Virus record (IMG/VR): IMGVR_UViG_3300045051_000975
Coordinates: 1 to 38,304 of that record
Strand: one strand, 5' to 3'
Source: a virus
DNA: 38,304 nt
Numbering within the stretch: position 1 is the stretch's first letter; the number at the start of each line of letters is the position of its first letter. Below, piece after piece: positions 1-6,627 of this stretch. The translations under genes were made by a program, and so were the position numbers. A model generated the notes under the pieces. It saw only the letters and a program-made list of their open reading frames with translations, was not told where the DNA came from and did no database searches.

Positions 1-299
1 GGACTCTGTCGAGCCTTTGTGAACTCCTCTGGCGACGTGAGTTCCACACAGGATTGCGGTACCAAGCTCGCTCCCACCCTGGATCGTGGAATTCCGACAA
101 CCCGGAGGCTTCGGTTCACCACGCCCTGCCTGACACTTATCAAATCTCCCACGCGAACATCGCGTGACGGTTTCGCGGGTCGGCCATCGATTTCCACGCT
201 TCCCGCCCGGCAGGCATTGGTCGCCAGGGATCTGGTCCTAAAAATGCGGACCGACCAGAGCCACTTGTCCAGCCGTCCTGTCGCAACGGAGTCGTTCAC
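1..299 (-). CDS. hslR: Hsp15-like S4-domain RNA-binding protein, 3' part outside window
   Basis: The minus strand is open from a GTG at 297-299 to the window edge. The translation starts with a short tail followed by RLDKWLWSVRIFRTRS, the hallmark N-terminus of heat-shock protein 15, and continues through an S4 RNA-binding domain (GSVEIDGRPAKPSRDV, then VGDLISVRQG). Hsp15 binds stalled 50S subunits carrying nascent-chain tRNA and helps recycle them. An in-frame ATG at 330-332 would add 11 residues, but it lies inside a perfect hairpin stem. The GTG follows a GGAGG and gives the usual 8-10 residues before the RLDKWLW motif. The C-terminal basic tail is not in the window. Host gene, outside the prophage. 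Confidence 0.8.
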   Translation of the reverse strand, partial: MNDSVATGRLDKWLWSVRIFRTRSLATNACRAGSVEIDGRPAKPSRDVRVGDLISVRQGVVNRSLRVVGIPRSRVGASLVPQSCVELTSPEEFTKARQS

Positions 300-323
300 G
301 TGGCCGACATCCTCCGGACGACG

Positions 324-353
324 CGACCGCATGTCCGGTTGAACATGCGGTCG
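324..353 (-). terminator. Perfect hairpin between DUF3016 gene and Hsp15 gene
   Basis: A perfect 11-bp stem (cGACCGCATGT pairing with ACATGCGGTCg) encloses an 8-nt loop. It lies directly downstream of the DUF3016 stop and upstream of the Hsp15-like start, on the transcribed minus strand. No T-tract follows, so it may be a weak terminator or an RNA-processing or leader structure rather than a classical intrinsic terminator. Confidence 0.45.
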
Positions 354-377
354 GAACTTACGTAACCGGCGAACAGC

Positions 378-893
378 CTACTTCTTTTTCGTAGCAAGGT
401 CGCGGCGGATCCAATCATCCAACAGGCTTTTATCGTACACGCGCGGATCGGAACGATCCGGATGGATGTTCATCAGGTAGCTCATGTCGCTGAGGTGACG
501 TGAGCCTTCCTTGATCACCGCGCCGGTCGCGTCCGTTAGCTTGTACGAAAGATCGATGCGCGGCGGATAGATGTCCTTCATGATCCGCGCATCACGCAGT
601 GAGGACGAACGCCACGGCTCGATTTCGCCCGCAAGATCGACGTCGGTGATCGACACGGAAAGCTTCTGTCCCTCTGCGACGTAACGGCTGGCGCGTTCAA
701 CGATGTGCCGCTTCAGAAGGTCCAGATTGGCATCGCGGCCCCAATCAGAGCCACGTTGGGCATCGGCTGCATCGGTGAACTTGTCCGGATTGACGAACGT
801 GACTTCCACTCGATCGGATTTTTGATCAGCGGCAAACAAGGTTCCCGCAGCCAAACCTAAAATACCAAGCAAGGTAACTCGTAGCGTTTTCAT
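378..893 (-). CDS. DUF3016 family secreted protein
   Basis: This is a 171-residue protein with a clear Sec signal peptide (MKTLRVTLLGILGLAAGTLFA, cleavage near residue 21). It continues with VEVTFVNPDKFTDAADAQ, the typical opening of DUF3016 proteins, and ends in a lysine-rich tail. The family is periplasmic or exported and has no established function. It is a host gene transcribed leftward toward the Hsp15-like gene, divergent from the gene interrupted by the prophage. The 169 bp between it and that gene (894-1062) must hold both promoters; I could not assign -35/-10 boxes with confidence. Confidence 0.75.
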   Translation of the reverse strand: MKTLRVTLLGILGLAAGTLFAADQKSDRVEVTFVNPDKFTDAADAQRGSDWGRDANLDLLKRHIVERASRYVAEGQKLSVSITDVDLAGEIEPWRSSSLRDARIMKDIYPPRIDLSYKLTDATGAVIKEGSRHLSDMSYLMNIHPDRSDPRVYDKSLLDDWIRRDLATKKK

Positions 894-1062
894 AGTGGGG
901 ATGATGACGTGACTTTAACACAAAAAGTTTCCAGCGCGAGTGCGCTCACCCCTCTGATACGAAATAGTTCCCCCGGCGGATTCACCGCTGCGCAAATTTC
1001 CTGTCCCGGCGAAAACCCCGCGGCGATGCTTTGCTTTTCATTACTTGGGTGTACGCTTTCGC

Positions 1063-1190
1063 ATGTTTGCCAACCTCCTCCAGCTGATCACGCGACGGCC
1101 ACCGCCGGAGTATGATCAACTCTTCATCGAGGAAGTCCGGCTGGCAGATTATCTCCCCAAAGGAAGAGAGCAGATGGTTAGGGAATCGCC
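1063..1190 (+). pseudogene. 5' fragment of host gene interrupted by prophage (probable TonB C-terminal-domain family)
   Basis: The frame opening at ATG 1063 (MFANLLQLITRRPPPEYDQL and onward) runs to residue 43 (ESP) at the prophage end, and then hits a stop at 1201 inside phage DNA. Joining it to 38231 after removing the phage and one 5-bp duplication keeps the frame open: ESP then AGRAEIECVVDREGRVRLPR. That second part resembles TonB C-terminal domains of the energy-transducer type, with the pattern V-V-D-x-x-G-R-V. The frame is also open upstream back to 958, so the true start is uncertain. The gene is inactivated by the insertion. Confidence 0.65.
1186..1190. repeat. Target-site duplication, left copy (tcgcc)
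   Basis: Five bases immediately before the TG at the left end. The partner tcacc follows the CA at the right end, with one mismatch (G/A). Mu-family transposition makes 5-bp duplications. Both versions encode Ser-Pro in the interrupted gene. Confidence 0.7.
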
Positions 1191-1271
1191 TGAAAAACCC
1201 TGAATCGGGCGGAAAGTCCCTGATCTTCAGAGGTGAATCGGGCCGCCGGGTTGAGTCGGCGCGAGCGTTTC

Positions 1272-1327
1272 AGGTTTGGGAACTTCGGGTCGAATAGACC
1301 GCGCAAAAAGCATAGGTTTGGGAACTT
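1272..1327 (+). repeat. Left-end transposase-binding repeats
   Basis: Two identical 14-mers AGGTTTGGGAACTT lie at 1272-1285 and 1314-1327, exactly 42 bp apart (four helical turns). The same 14-mer occurs in inverse orientation at the right end. Two weaker relatives sharing TGAATCGGGC lie nearer the terminus at 1201-1210 and 1234-1243. By analogy with the attL sites of Mu these are the binding sites of the MuA-like transposase; assignment of the weaker pair is tentative. Confidence 0.75.
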
Positions 1328-1339
1328 TTTCGCGTTCCC

Positions 1340-1354
1340 TTGAGTGGCTTTTAA
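1340..1354 (-). repeat. TTTAAGCCACT-like motif, copy A
   Basis: The bases here read TTGAGTGGCTTTTAA on the plus strand. The core GAGTGGCTT is shared with a motif at 12843-12862, and TGGCTT also with 9912-9929. All three follow a stop codon or the last gene of the leftward early block. Role unknown. Confidence 0.35.
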
Positions 1355-1361
1355 CCCAACC

Positions 1362-1910
1362 TTAAGCGCTGAATAAATCGCTTTGAGTCGCATCGGATTT
1401 CGCACTCTTCGGCCGGCGCTTTGCCGTTGCAAGCACGCGGTGCGCAGCCGCGATCGCGTCGATCGGGTCGGGGCCGCTGGTCGTTGTCGCTGCGCCGCCC
1501 GTCTTCAGGAAGCGCAGGTCCATGACGTTCCTGAGGCGCTTGCGCTCCTCATAGAGCTCTTCGCCGTTGTGCACGTACCACAGGCGCACGCAGCGCTCCA
1601 AGTACGCGGGGAAGTATTCGATCTTGGCCGTCGCGCCATGCTTGGCGATGCCGTTCAGGATCTCGCGGAGGATCGACTCATAGCGACTCACCGGAATCGA
1701 AATCGCGCGCTCGCCGAGCCACGTCGCCGGCCAGGTCAAAACCGTCATCAGCGCACCTTGGTCGCGCAGCCACTGCTTGGCGCTAGCATTCTTGTAGAAA
1801 TGCCGGTTGATGTCAGCCAAGATACCCTGCAGCACCTCCTCGGGCGGACGCTCGCGCGCGTACGAGGAGGTGCCATTTGGCGAGATGAACTGACCGAGCA
1901 CGTCCATCAA
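1362..1910 (-). CDS. Hypothetical protein at distal end of early operon
   Basis: This 182-residue protein of unrecognised family is the last gene of the leftward block. It has a mixed alpha/beta look in the first 130 residues (with the aromatic stretch LRDQGALMTVLTWPATWLG), and a low-complexity, basic Ala/Lys-rich tail (ATAKRRPKSAKSDATQSD). No motif could be assigned. The start ATG overlaps the stop of the upstream gene by 4 bp (ATGA), typical of this operon. The position, just inside the left end, is where transposable phages carry variable, non-essential genes. Confidence 0.7.
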   Translation of the reverse strand: MMDVLGQFISPNGTSSYARERPPEEVLQGILADINRHFYKNASAKQWLRDQGALMTVLTWPATWLGERAISIPVSRYESILREILNGIAKHGATAKIEYFPAYLERCVRLWYVHNGEELYEERKRLRNVMDLRFLKTGGAATTTSGPDPIDAIAAAHRVLATAKRRPKSAKSDATQSDLFSA

Positions 1911-2311
1911 CTAGCGGGCTTGGCAATTTCCACCCACTCCAGCGGCGGAAACTTCGCGTACTTCACACGCTCCTTCTGCAACGCCGATTTCCACGCGCTC
2001 ACTCGGTAAAGCTCCTCCCGATACTCCGCCAGTTCAGCCGAGATTCGGTCCCGCGACGTCTGCAGCTTTTCGTTCTCCACCTCCAGCAGCGCCACCTTCG
2101 CCTGTAGCGTCGAGATATGGTCGATGTAGTGACTCTCTCGCTCCATCACGTCCATCAAACACGCATGCTGCGAATCCAGCGCATCCGATACCGTCTCCAC
2201 CCGCATCTCCGTCGTCGCCAGTAGTGCCATCACCGCGACCACGAATGCCAGAAACGGCAGCAGTGGCAGCCCGCTCTTCCCCTGTTTGTTCTCTTCGTTG
2301 TTGTTGCTCAT
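1907..2311 (-). CDS. Membrane-anchored coiled-coil protein
   Basis: The protein has 134 residues. A short polar N-terminus (SNNNEENKQGKSG) precedes one transmembrane segment at about residues 14-32 (LPLLPFLAFVVAVMALLAT). A long heptad-rich coiled coil covers residues about 60-110 (LQAKVALLEVENEKLQ). It overlaps its neighbours by 4 bp on both sides, so it is cotranscribed and translationally coupled. The build (single TM plus coiled coil) resembles phage inner-membrane accessory proteins; the function is unknown. Confidence 0.7.
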   Translation of the reverse strand: MSNNNEENKQGKSGLPLLPFLAFVVAVMALLATTEMRVETVSDALDSQHACLMDVMERESHYIDHISTLQAKVALLEVENEKLQTSRDRISAELAEYREELYRVSAWKSALQKERVKYAKFPPLEWVEIAKPAS

Positions 2312-2763
2312 CTACGCTCTTTCTCGCGCCTCTTCGTCTTTTGAAATTTTCGATAGAACGGCTCCGGCGACTTCTCAACCTCCTCAGCCGTCTTCTCCCG
2401 CTTGAACTCCGCGGCAACTTCATCGAGCACGATCAACGGCGCAGATAGCCCGAGCAGTTGCGATGCGCCCTCCCACGATTTCCCCACCGATCGCGACTTC
2501 TTCACAATGATCGTAACGCATGAGCGGTCCTCCCCGCGCCACTCATCCACGCCTACCACCACCGATTCCCACTTCGGTTCTCCATCCATCCACATCCGGT
2601 AAACCCAGTCCGACCTCACCGGCAACGGAACCAGCACCAATGGTCCGTTCACCTTCATTCGCGCATCCCACAGCCGCCTAAACAACTCCATCTGCCACGG
2701 CTGTACCACAGGCGACATCCCGCGTAGCGCACGAAAAATTCCGTATTGCTCCTCCGGATTCAT
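2308..2763 (-). CDS. Hypothetical protein
   Basis: This is a 151-residue soluble protein, not recognised. The central part is rich in beta-prone, aromatic sequence (SDWVYRMWMDGEPKWESVVV). The C-terminus is very basic and rich in Arg/Lys (YRKFQKTKRREKERR), which would suit nucleic-acid binding. Four-base overlaps on both sides support the frame and the start at 2763. Confidence 0.65.
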   Translation of the reverse strand: MNPEEQYGIFRALRGMSPVVQPWQMELFRRLWDARMKVNGPLVLVPLPVRSDWVYRMWMDGEPKWESVVVGVDEWRGEDRSCVTIIVKKSRSVGKSWEGASQLLGLSAPLIVLDEVAAEFKREKTAEEVEKSPEPFYRKFQKTKRREKERR

Positions 2764-2987
2764 TCGCTCGAGTCCGAAATCTCACCTTTGTGCCCGCATC
2801 CAGGTGCCTTGCACTTCCCGTACCCACTCCACCAGTACATCGTCCCGTACTCACTCCGCGATCTTCCGCTCTCCCTCACCACCGCTACAAACGTCCCCTT
2901 CTGACACTTCGGGCAGTACGTCGTCACCCTCTCTCGCCTCAGAAGTCTCCGCAGCCACTTCAAAAACTTTTCCACTCTCGTCTTCAT
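2760..2987 (-). CDS. Small zinc-ribbon protein
   Basis: The protein has 75 residues starting at ATG 2985-2987. A longer in-frame extension upstream exists, but it would overlap the preceding gene antiparallel to its codon pattern and crosses AT-rich repeats, so the internal start is preferred. A basic helix (KFLKWLRRLLRRERV) precedes a probable zinc ribbon: CPKC at 25-28 and CKAPGC at 59-64, followed by H66. It is likely a small nucleic-acid or protein-binding factor. The 127 bp upstream contain a set of 13-bp-spaced A/T repeats. The 3' end overlaps the next gene by 4 bp. Confidence 0.6.
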   Translation of the reverse strand: MKTRVEKFLKWLRRLLRRERVTTYCPKCQKGTFVAVVRESGRSRSEYGTMYWWSGYGKCKAPGCGHKGEISDSSE

Positions 2988-3004
2988 CTCGCGATCTCGG
3001 TTCG

Positions 3005-3052
3005 AAATTTTTTGCTCAAATTTTTGTGGGAAATTTTTGACAGATTTTTTTG
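3005..3052. repeat. Four phased AAATTTTTG repeats, 13-bp spacing
   Basis: AAATTTTTTG at 3005, AAATTTTTG at 3018 and 3031, and ATTTTTTTG at 3044 start exactly 13 bp apart. They stand in an AT-rich island in otherwise GC-rich DNA, in the leader of the zinc-ribbon gene. The array could be an operator array, a bent-DNA element or an AT-rich promoter for the distal accessory genes; the sequence alone does not decide. Confidence 0.5.
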
Positions 3053-3114
3053 GAAATCTTGGACGTGTGAAGGGAGGAGGAGAGGAATATGGGGAAGCCG
3101 CTGCCTCCGGCCCG

Positions 3115-3483
3115 CTACGGGGTGACGAAAAAAGGGTGCTGGGGGGTGTAGTGGGGTCGTGATGACGCCGCAGAATCAGAACGGGCGGTCCTCGTCGGCC
3201 TGATGGGGCTCTCCGGATTGTTCGGCTCCTTGCGCCGCAAAACCTCGACTCGATGCGCCGACGGTTCCGTCTGAAAGGTGCGCCGAGCATGCTTCGGATC
3301 CGACTCTGCAAGCCTCATGGCTTCGTGAGCAGTCGTCGCCATCACCTCGGACTGGGCAAACGTCATCACGCATAACGTCACCCTGTGCGGCCTCGGCTCC
3401 TCGACCACATCGAGCGGCTTTTCCGCCTTACGCATCTCGTCGGCGTTCGCCTGGCTGATGAGTTCTCCGATGCTCTTCATCAA
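3115..3483 (-). CDS. Hypothetical protein
   Basis: This 122-residue protein overlaps the upstream gene by 4 bp. The N-terminal 80 residues look structured (VTLCVMTFAQSEVMATTAHE, MRLAESDPKHARRTF). The C-terminal 40 residues are Pro/Arg/Ser-rich and probably disordered, ending at the AT-rich intergenic stretch. No family is recognised. The last portion may be read-through into non-coding sequence after loss of a stop, since its composition differs. Confidence 0.55.
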   Translation of the reverse strand: MMKSIGELISQANADEMRKAEKPLDVVEEPRPHRVTLCVMTFAQSEVMATTAHEAMRLAESDPKHARRTFQTEPSAHRVEVLRRKEPNNPESPIRPTRTARSDSAASSRPHYTPQHPFFVTP

Positions 3484-4007
3484 AATGGCACCGGCTCTTT
3501 GACCGGCAGCTCTGTTTGCACCGCGACCGGCGCGGCTTGTCGCTCGGCGCGTTCTTTCTTTTGAGCCCGGCTCGCCATCGTCACGAAACGCTTGTTAATC
3601 GCCTTCGGATCGAAGTGGTCGAGCGGTTCACCACTGGCGCTGCGTGCGCCCGAGAAGCGCTCGCGCGCGAGCTTTCCCGAGCCCTTCGATCCATACGCCT
3701 TGCGCTCGTACCAGTCAGCCTGCCGCGCCCGGTTGTACGCGTGATAATCCTCCTGGCAATCAGCCCAGCGCGCCGATCGATCGAGGTCGGCCGGATGCGC
3801 AAGAAAATCCAAATAGCAAAACAACGCCGTCACCTCGTCCCGCCCGAACGCCCCGCCACTCGTTGTGACCAGCGGACCGCCCACCGCTTCCATGCACTGC
3901 AACACGACCTTTCGACGCCGCTCGTCGTCGCTCTTTTTCCAGCCATTCGCCGCGCAAGCAGCCGGCCAGAAATCCCGGAAATACGTTACGCGTTCGGAGG
4001 GGCTCAT
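3480..4007 (-). CDS. Hypothetical protein
   Basis: The protein has 175 residues, linked by 4-bp overlaps to both the integrase gene upstream and the 122-residue gene downstream. Its N-terminus (SERVTYFRDFWPAACAANGW) is followed by a helical region, and the C-terminal third is basic and rich in Lys/Arg/Gln. No catalytic motif is visible. Its tight coupling to the recombinase gene makes an accessory DNA role possible, but that is inference only. Confidence 0.65.
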   Translation of the reverse strand: MSPSERVTYFRDFWPAACAANGWKKSDDERRRKVVLQCMEAVGGPLVTTSGGAFGRDEVTALFCYLDFLAHPADLDRSARWADCQEDYHAYNRARQADWYERKAYGSKGSGKLARERFSGARSASGEPLDHFDPKAINKRFVTMASRAQKKERAERQAAPVAVQTELPVKEPVPF

Positions 4008-5044
4008 ACTGCCAACGCCTCCACGCTCGCACGCACGTTCGGATTATTCGCCGACGTGTGAGTGTAGATCAGCGTCGTCTCAACGCTGACGTGCCCCAAA
4101 ATATCCTGCACCGACCGAATATCGACCCCACTCTCAAGCAAGTGAGTCGCATACGCGTGCCGTAGCCGATGAGGCGTTGCCAATCCCAGCAAACCAACCC
4201 GATCCGCAGCCTCGCGCATCACCGTCTGAAGCGTCTTGTCCATCAGCCGCCAGCGCACGATATGGCCAAGCCGCGGATGGCGACAGCGGCCAGGTGCCGC
4301 GAAAACGAAAAACCACGGCCACGCCAACCCATACCGCGGGCACTTATTATAGACTGGATCCGGCAATGTGACCGGCACGCGGTCGATCTGATCTCGCTGC
4401 CAGAGCGTCTGCACGCGATCGATCTGCGCCTTGAGATCAGGGAGAATCGCGCGAGGCAGCGGCACCACTCGATCTTTGTTTCCTTTTCCGCCGCGCAGCA
4501 GGAGTTGGGATTTTTCCCAATTGATATCCTGCACGCGCAAATTCAGCAGATCGGTGATCCGCATTCCCGTGAAATAGAGCAGCCGGAAAATCAGGCGGTA
4601 CGGGTAGTCGTCGCTATCTACTGCCGCACCGATGAGCTCGCGCACCTGCTCGCGCGTTAACACCGTCGGTAGCCGATTCGCCATCTTCGGCCGAGGAATT
4701 TCACCAAGCCGGCCAAGCGGTTCCTTCCGCACCTCCTTGTAGTAATAGACGAGCGCGTTGAGCGCTTGCTTGAGCGTGGTGCCGCTGCGCGGACTTGGAC
4801 CCGTGACGAGCTGCGCGAGGTAACGCGTCACGCGATCGCTCGAATCCATCGCGGTGCGCGCATCGGGCGACATGGCTAGCCAAATTCCATACCGCCGTAC
4901 CCACATGCAATAGCAGCGCTCGGTTGTGAGCGACCACTTGCGTAGCCGGATGTCCGTCCGCGTGGCTTCGATCTGCGTATTGATTTGCTCGCGCTGCTTT
5001 TCTGACAGCCGCAGCCAGCGGATTCTAGTGATCGAAACCTTCAT
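4004..5044 (-). CDS. Tyrosine recombinase of integron-integrase (IntI) type
   Basis: The protein has 346 residues. A SAM-like core-binding domain (residues 25-110, with LRKWSLTTERCYCMWVRRY) precedes the catalytic domain. Catalytic set: R162 (TGMRITDLL), K190 (GKGNKDRVVPLP), H292 and R295 (PHRLRHAYATHLLE), H318 (LGH) and the nucleophile Y328 (YTHT). About 102 residues separate K190 from H292, roughly 30 more than in Xer proteins. The extra segment (LPDPVYNKCPRYGLAWPWFF) lines up with the helix insertion that marks IntI proteins. Integron integrases recombine folded single-stranded attC sites with attI. Here the gene sits in the early operon of a transposable phage that already has a DDE transposase, so it is not needed for phage integration. 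Overlaps the downstream gene by 4 bp. Confidence 0.85.
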   Translation of the reverse strand: MKVSITRIRWLRLSEKQREQINTQIEATRTDIRLRKWSLTTERCYCMWVRRYGIWLAMSPDARTAMDSSDRVTRYLAQLVTGPSPRSGTTLKQALNALVYYYKEVRKEPLGRLGEIPRPKMANRLPTVLTREQVRELIGAAVDSDDYPYRLIFRLLYFTGMRITDLLNLRVQDINWEKSQLLLRGGKGNKDRVVPLPRAILPDLKAQIDRVQTLWQRDQIDRVPVTLPDPVYNKCPRYGLAWPWFFVFAAPGRCRHPRLGHIVRWRLMDKTLQTVMREAADRVGLLGLATPHRLRHAYATHLLESGVDIRSVQDILGHVSVETTLIYTHTSANNPNVRASVEALAV

Positions 5045-5077
5045 GCTGATATACGAACCCGAGTTCCAGAATCACCT

Positions 5078-5382
5078 GTTAGGCCAGCGCATGGCGGTGC
5101 TCCCACAGAAAGCTCGTGGTCGAGTTGATGTCGTTGAAGTGTGCGAGGCAGTGCGGTTGCCACATGTAAGCGTTCTTTTCGCTTCCGAACGTGTCGCGGA
5201 TGGCGCAGACAAAGCGTTCCAGAAATTCAGCCGTCGCGTACTCGTCTTCCTTGTCGAAATTATACCCGGCAGCACCGCAAGCGATGTCGCGGACGCGTTG
5301 GCGAAGCGCGGCCTTTTCTTGGGCCTCGCGGATTTCCTTTTTGGTGGATTTTTTCATAGCTGAAAGTTTTTCGGAGCCTAAC
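5078..5382. repeat. Inverted GTTAGGC / GCCTAAC pair bracketing a small gene
   Basis: GTTAGGC occurs at 5078-5084 and its complement GCCTAAC at 5376-5382. They exactly bracket the 92-residue ORF beside the IntI-like gene. GTTRRRY and RYYYAAC are the R-box consensus of integron recombination sites. No L boxes or full attC fold were found, so this may be chance. Confidence 0.3.
5079..5357 (-). CDS. Hypothetical protein next to IntI-like recombinase
   Basis: This 92-residue protein starts KKSTKKEIREAQEKAALR (basic, helical). It continues with a region containing FDKEDEYATAEFLERFVC and ends in FNDINSTTSFLWEHRHALA. It is not recognised. Its stop overlaps the GTTAGGC at 5078-5084. It reads toward the recombinase gene, 34 bp away, in the same direction, and is probably cotranscribed with it. 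A competing frame (5072-5275) has poorer composition. Confidence 0.6.
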   Translation of the reverse strand: MKKSTKKEIREAQEKAALRQRVRDIACGAAGYNFDKEDEYATAEFLERFVCAIRDTFGSEKNAYMWQPHCLAHFNDINSTTSFLWEHRHALA

Positions 5383-5468
5383 CAGTCGCTAGACCCAACG
5401 AGCCTAGCCGGGGCTGTTTTTCGGGAGCGCCATCTGCGCTCAACATTGGAGAGTTCATCGAAAGAGAT

Positions 5469-5750
5469 TTAGCCACGAGCGTCGGCTCGTTGGTCACCTG
5501 TTTTGTTCAGCGAAGAAAGAATCTTGGCGCGTCCTCGCGCATTTTCCGCGCGTGCGGCCATGCAGAGCCACGTTCCATCGTGGTCGCCTTCGCGCTCGGC
5601 CCTGATCGCCTCTTCCTTGAGTTTTATTTCCCGTTCATCGAAGCGCCGGAGCAGTTCGCGAAGTTTCTCGTCGCGTGTGCCTGTCGGCGCGGGAAGCGGC
5701 TTGAAGGTCTTTTCTACTTCCTCGACTATTTTTTCGAGATTGTTGAGCAT
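5469..5750 (-). CDS. Small helical protein
   Basis: This 93-residue, charged, predicted all-helical protein starts MLNNLEKIVEEVEKTF and has a central KLRELLRRFDEREIKLKEEA. It has no membrane segment and no known domain. It is separated from the next gene by 111 bp (5358-5468), where I see only a 26-codon ORF and a short AGCGC hairpin. Confidence 0.6.
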   Translation of the reverse strand: MLNNLEKIVEEVEKTFKPLPAPTGTRDEKLRELLRRFDEREIKLKEEAIRAEREGDHDGTWLCMAARAENARGRAKILSSLNKTGDQRADARG

Positions 5751-5778
5751 TAGAATCGGAAAGCTGAACCAGACGCCA

Positions 5779-5818
5779 TTGCCAACGTCCCTACGGCTTC
5801 GCCTCCGGGCCGTGGCAA
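5779..5818. repeat. GC-rich inverted repeat (REP- or terminator-like)
   Basis: TTGCCAACG at 5779-5787 pairs with CGTGGCAA at 5811-5818 with a single bulged base, and the enclosed GC-rich arm can fold further. It lies in the 167-bp gap (5751-5917) downstream of the FN3 gene. It may end transcription of the upstream early genes or be a REP-like element; no T-tract follows. Confidence 0.4.
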
Positions 5819-5917
5819 GTCTTGATGTTCTGCGAATAAATGCCCGGCGCGCGGAGGTTTGGTTTGTTCAGTTCTCCAACGGCACGCCCCAGTTTTTCCA
5901 CGCGCCGAGCAAAGTGG

Positions 5918-6403
5918 TTACGGCGCGGATGCGACAAGCACCGAATTTCCCGGAGAAACGTTCAGCGTCTTCGAGCCCGGTCTGCTCGCATTCGTCGAAT
6001 TCTTCACGGTGATCGAATCGTTTGGATTGAGCGTCACGGCGACGAGCACCGTCGGTGCAACGGTCGCGCCTCCGGGTGCGGGCAACGCGGCCGGCGTCGT
6101 GCCTGTGGCGACGTTGCTCCATGGCGAGAGCGTCGTCGCATTGTAGGCAAGAATCCGGTACGAGTACGTCGTACCGTTCGGCAGCGCCGCATCGATATAG
6201 TTCGTCGACGTGTATGGCACCGTCGCGACGTCCGCGAATGCGCTGTCGGCCGGATTGGAGCCTGGCGCACGTTGCACCTTGAAGCCCGTTTCCGTGGTGT
6301 GCGTGTACGTCCAGGTGACGGTCAGACTGGCAGCGTGCAGGCTCGAAACAGCGACAGCGCAAAGCGCAGCCGCGAGGGGGAATAATTTGAGTACTGATTT
6401 CAT
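5918..6403 (-). CDS. Secreted fibronectin type III domain protein
   Basis: The protein has 161 residues from the ATG at 6401-6403, chosen because it begins a clean Sec signal peptide (MKSVLKLFPLAAALCAVAVS, cleavage after LHA) and overlaps the upstream gene by 4 bp. Residues about 27-115 form one FN3 domain: LTVTWTYTHTTETGFKVQR, then TNYIDAALPNGTTYSYRILA and WSNVATGTTPA. A Thr/Val/Pro-rich linker and a second beta-rich segment follow. An exported adhesion-type domain inside the early replication operon is unexpected. It may act at the cell surface of the lysogen, for example in superinfection exclusion; this is inference. Confidence 0.75.
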   Translation of the reverse strand: MKSVLKLFPLAAALCAVAVSSLHAASLTVTWTYTHTTETGFKVQRAPGSNPADSAFADVATVPYTSTNYIDAALPNGTTYSYRILAYNATTLSPWSNVATGTTPAALPAPGGATVAPTVLVAVTLNPNDSITVKNSTNASRPGSKTLNVSPGNSVLVASAP

Positions 6404-6621
6404 CGGGTGAAAAGATTTTGGAAACGGCACGTCGCCCAATTGAGCTCGACGCCGATCTCGACGGGGCCGAGCGACAGTCCGATTCGGTGGCCGAAGTCTG
6501 GCATATAGGTCGGGCCAAAACTCCAGGTGAAGAGGTCGAAGCAGATTTCCGCTCGCTCCCTCGATCCGAACGTCAGGCGAGCCCTCCACCACTGCCAGCG
6601 AGTCGGCCGGTAGAATTTCAT
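6400..6621 (-). CDS. Small hypothetical protein
   Basis: The protein has 73 residues and is rich in aromatics and arginine (YRPTRWQWWRARLTFGSRER, then FDLFTWSFGPTYM). The pattern of alternating beta segments suggests a compact beta protein. It is translationally coupled to the FN3 gene by a 4-bp overlap and starts 6 bp after the gam stop. No family recognised. Confidence 0.55.
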   Translation of the reverse strand: MKFYRPTRWQWWRARLTFGSRERAEICFDLFTWSFGPTYMPDFGHRIGLSLGPVEIGVELNWATCRFQNLFTR

Positions 6622-6627
6622 TGCGCC

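Noticed and set aside
1112-1297. 61-codon plus-strand frame across the left prophage end
   Set aside because: It also spans the junction and is in a different frame from the interrupted host gene.
1178-1432. 84-codon minus-strand frame across the left prophage end
   Set aside because: It crosses the phage-host junction and is built from the end repeats (the KFPN peptides are the translated 14-mers), so it is not a real gene.
4500-4530. Palindrome TTGGGA-TTTTT-CCCAA inside the recombinase gene, resembling the end-repeat core
   Set aside because: It shares only six bases with the end repeat and is within a conserved coding region; no further support for an internal transposase site.
5779-5818. 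Possible full attC site near the integron-integrase-like gene
   Set aside because: The arms end in TTGCCAACG/CGTGGCAA, which do not fit the RYYYAAC/GTTRRRY boxes; kept only as a REP- or terminator-like inverted repeat.
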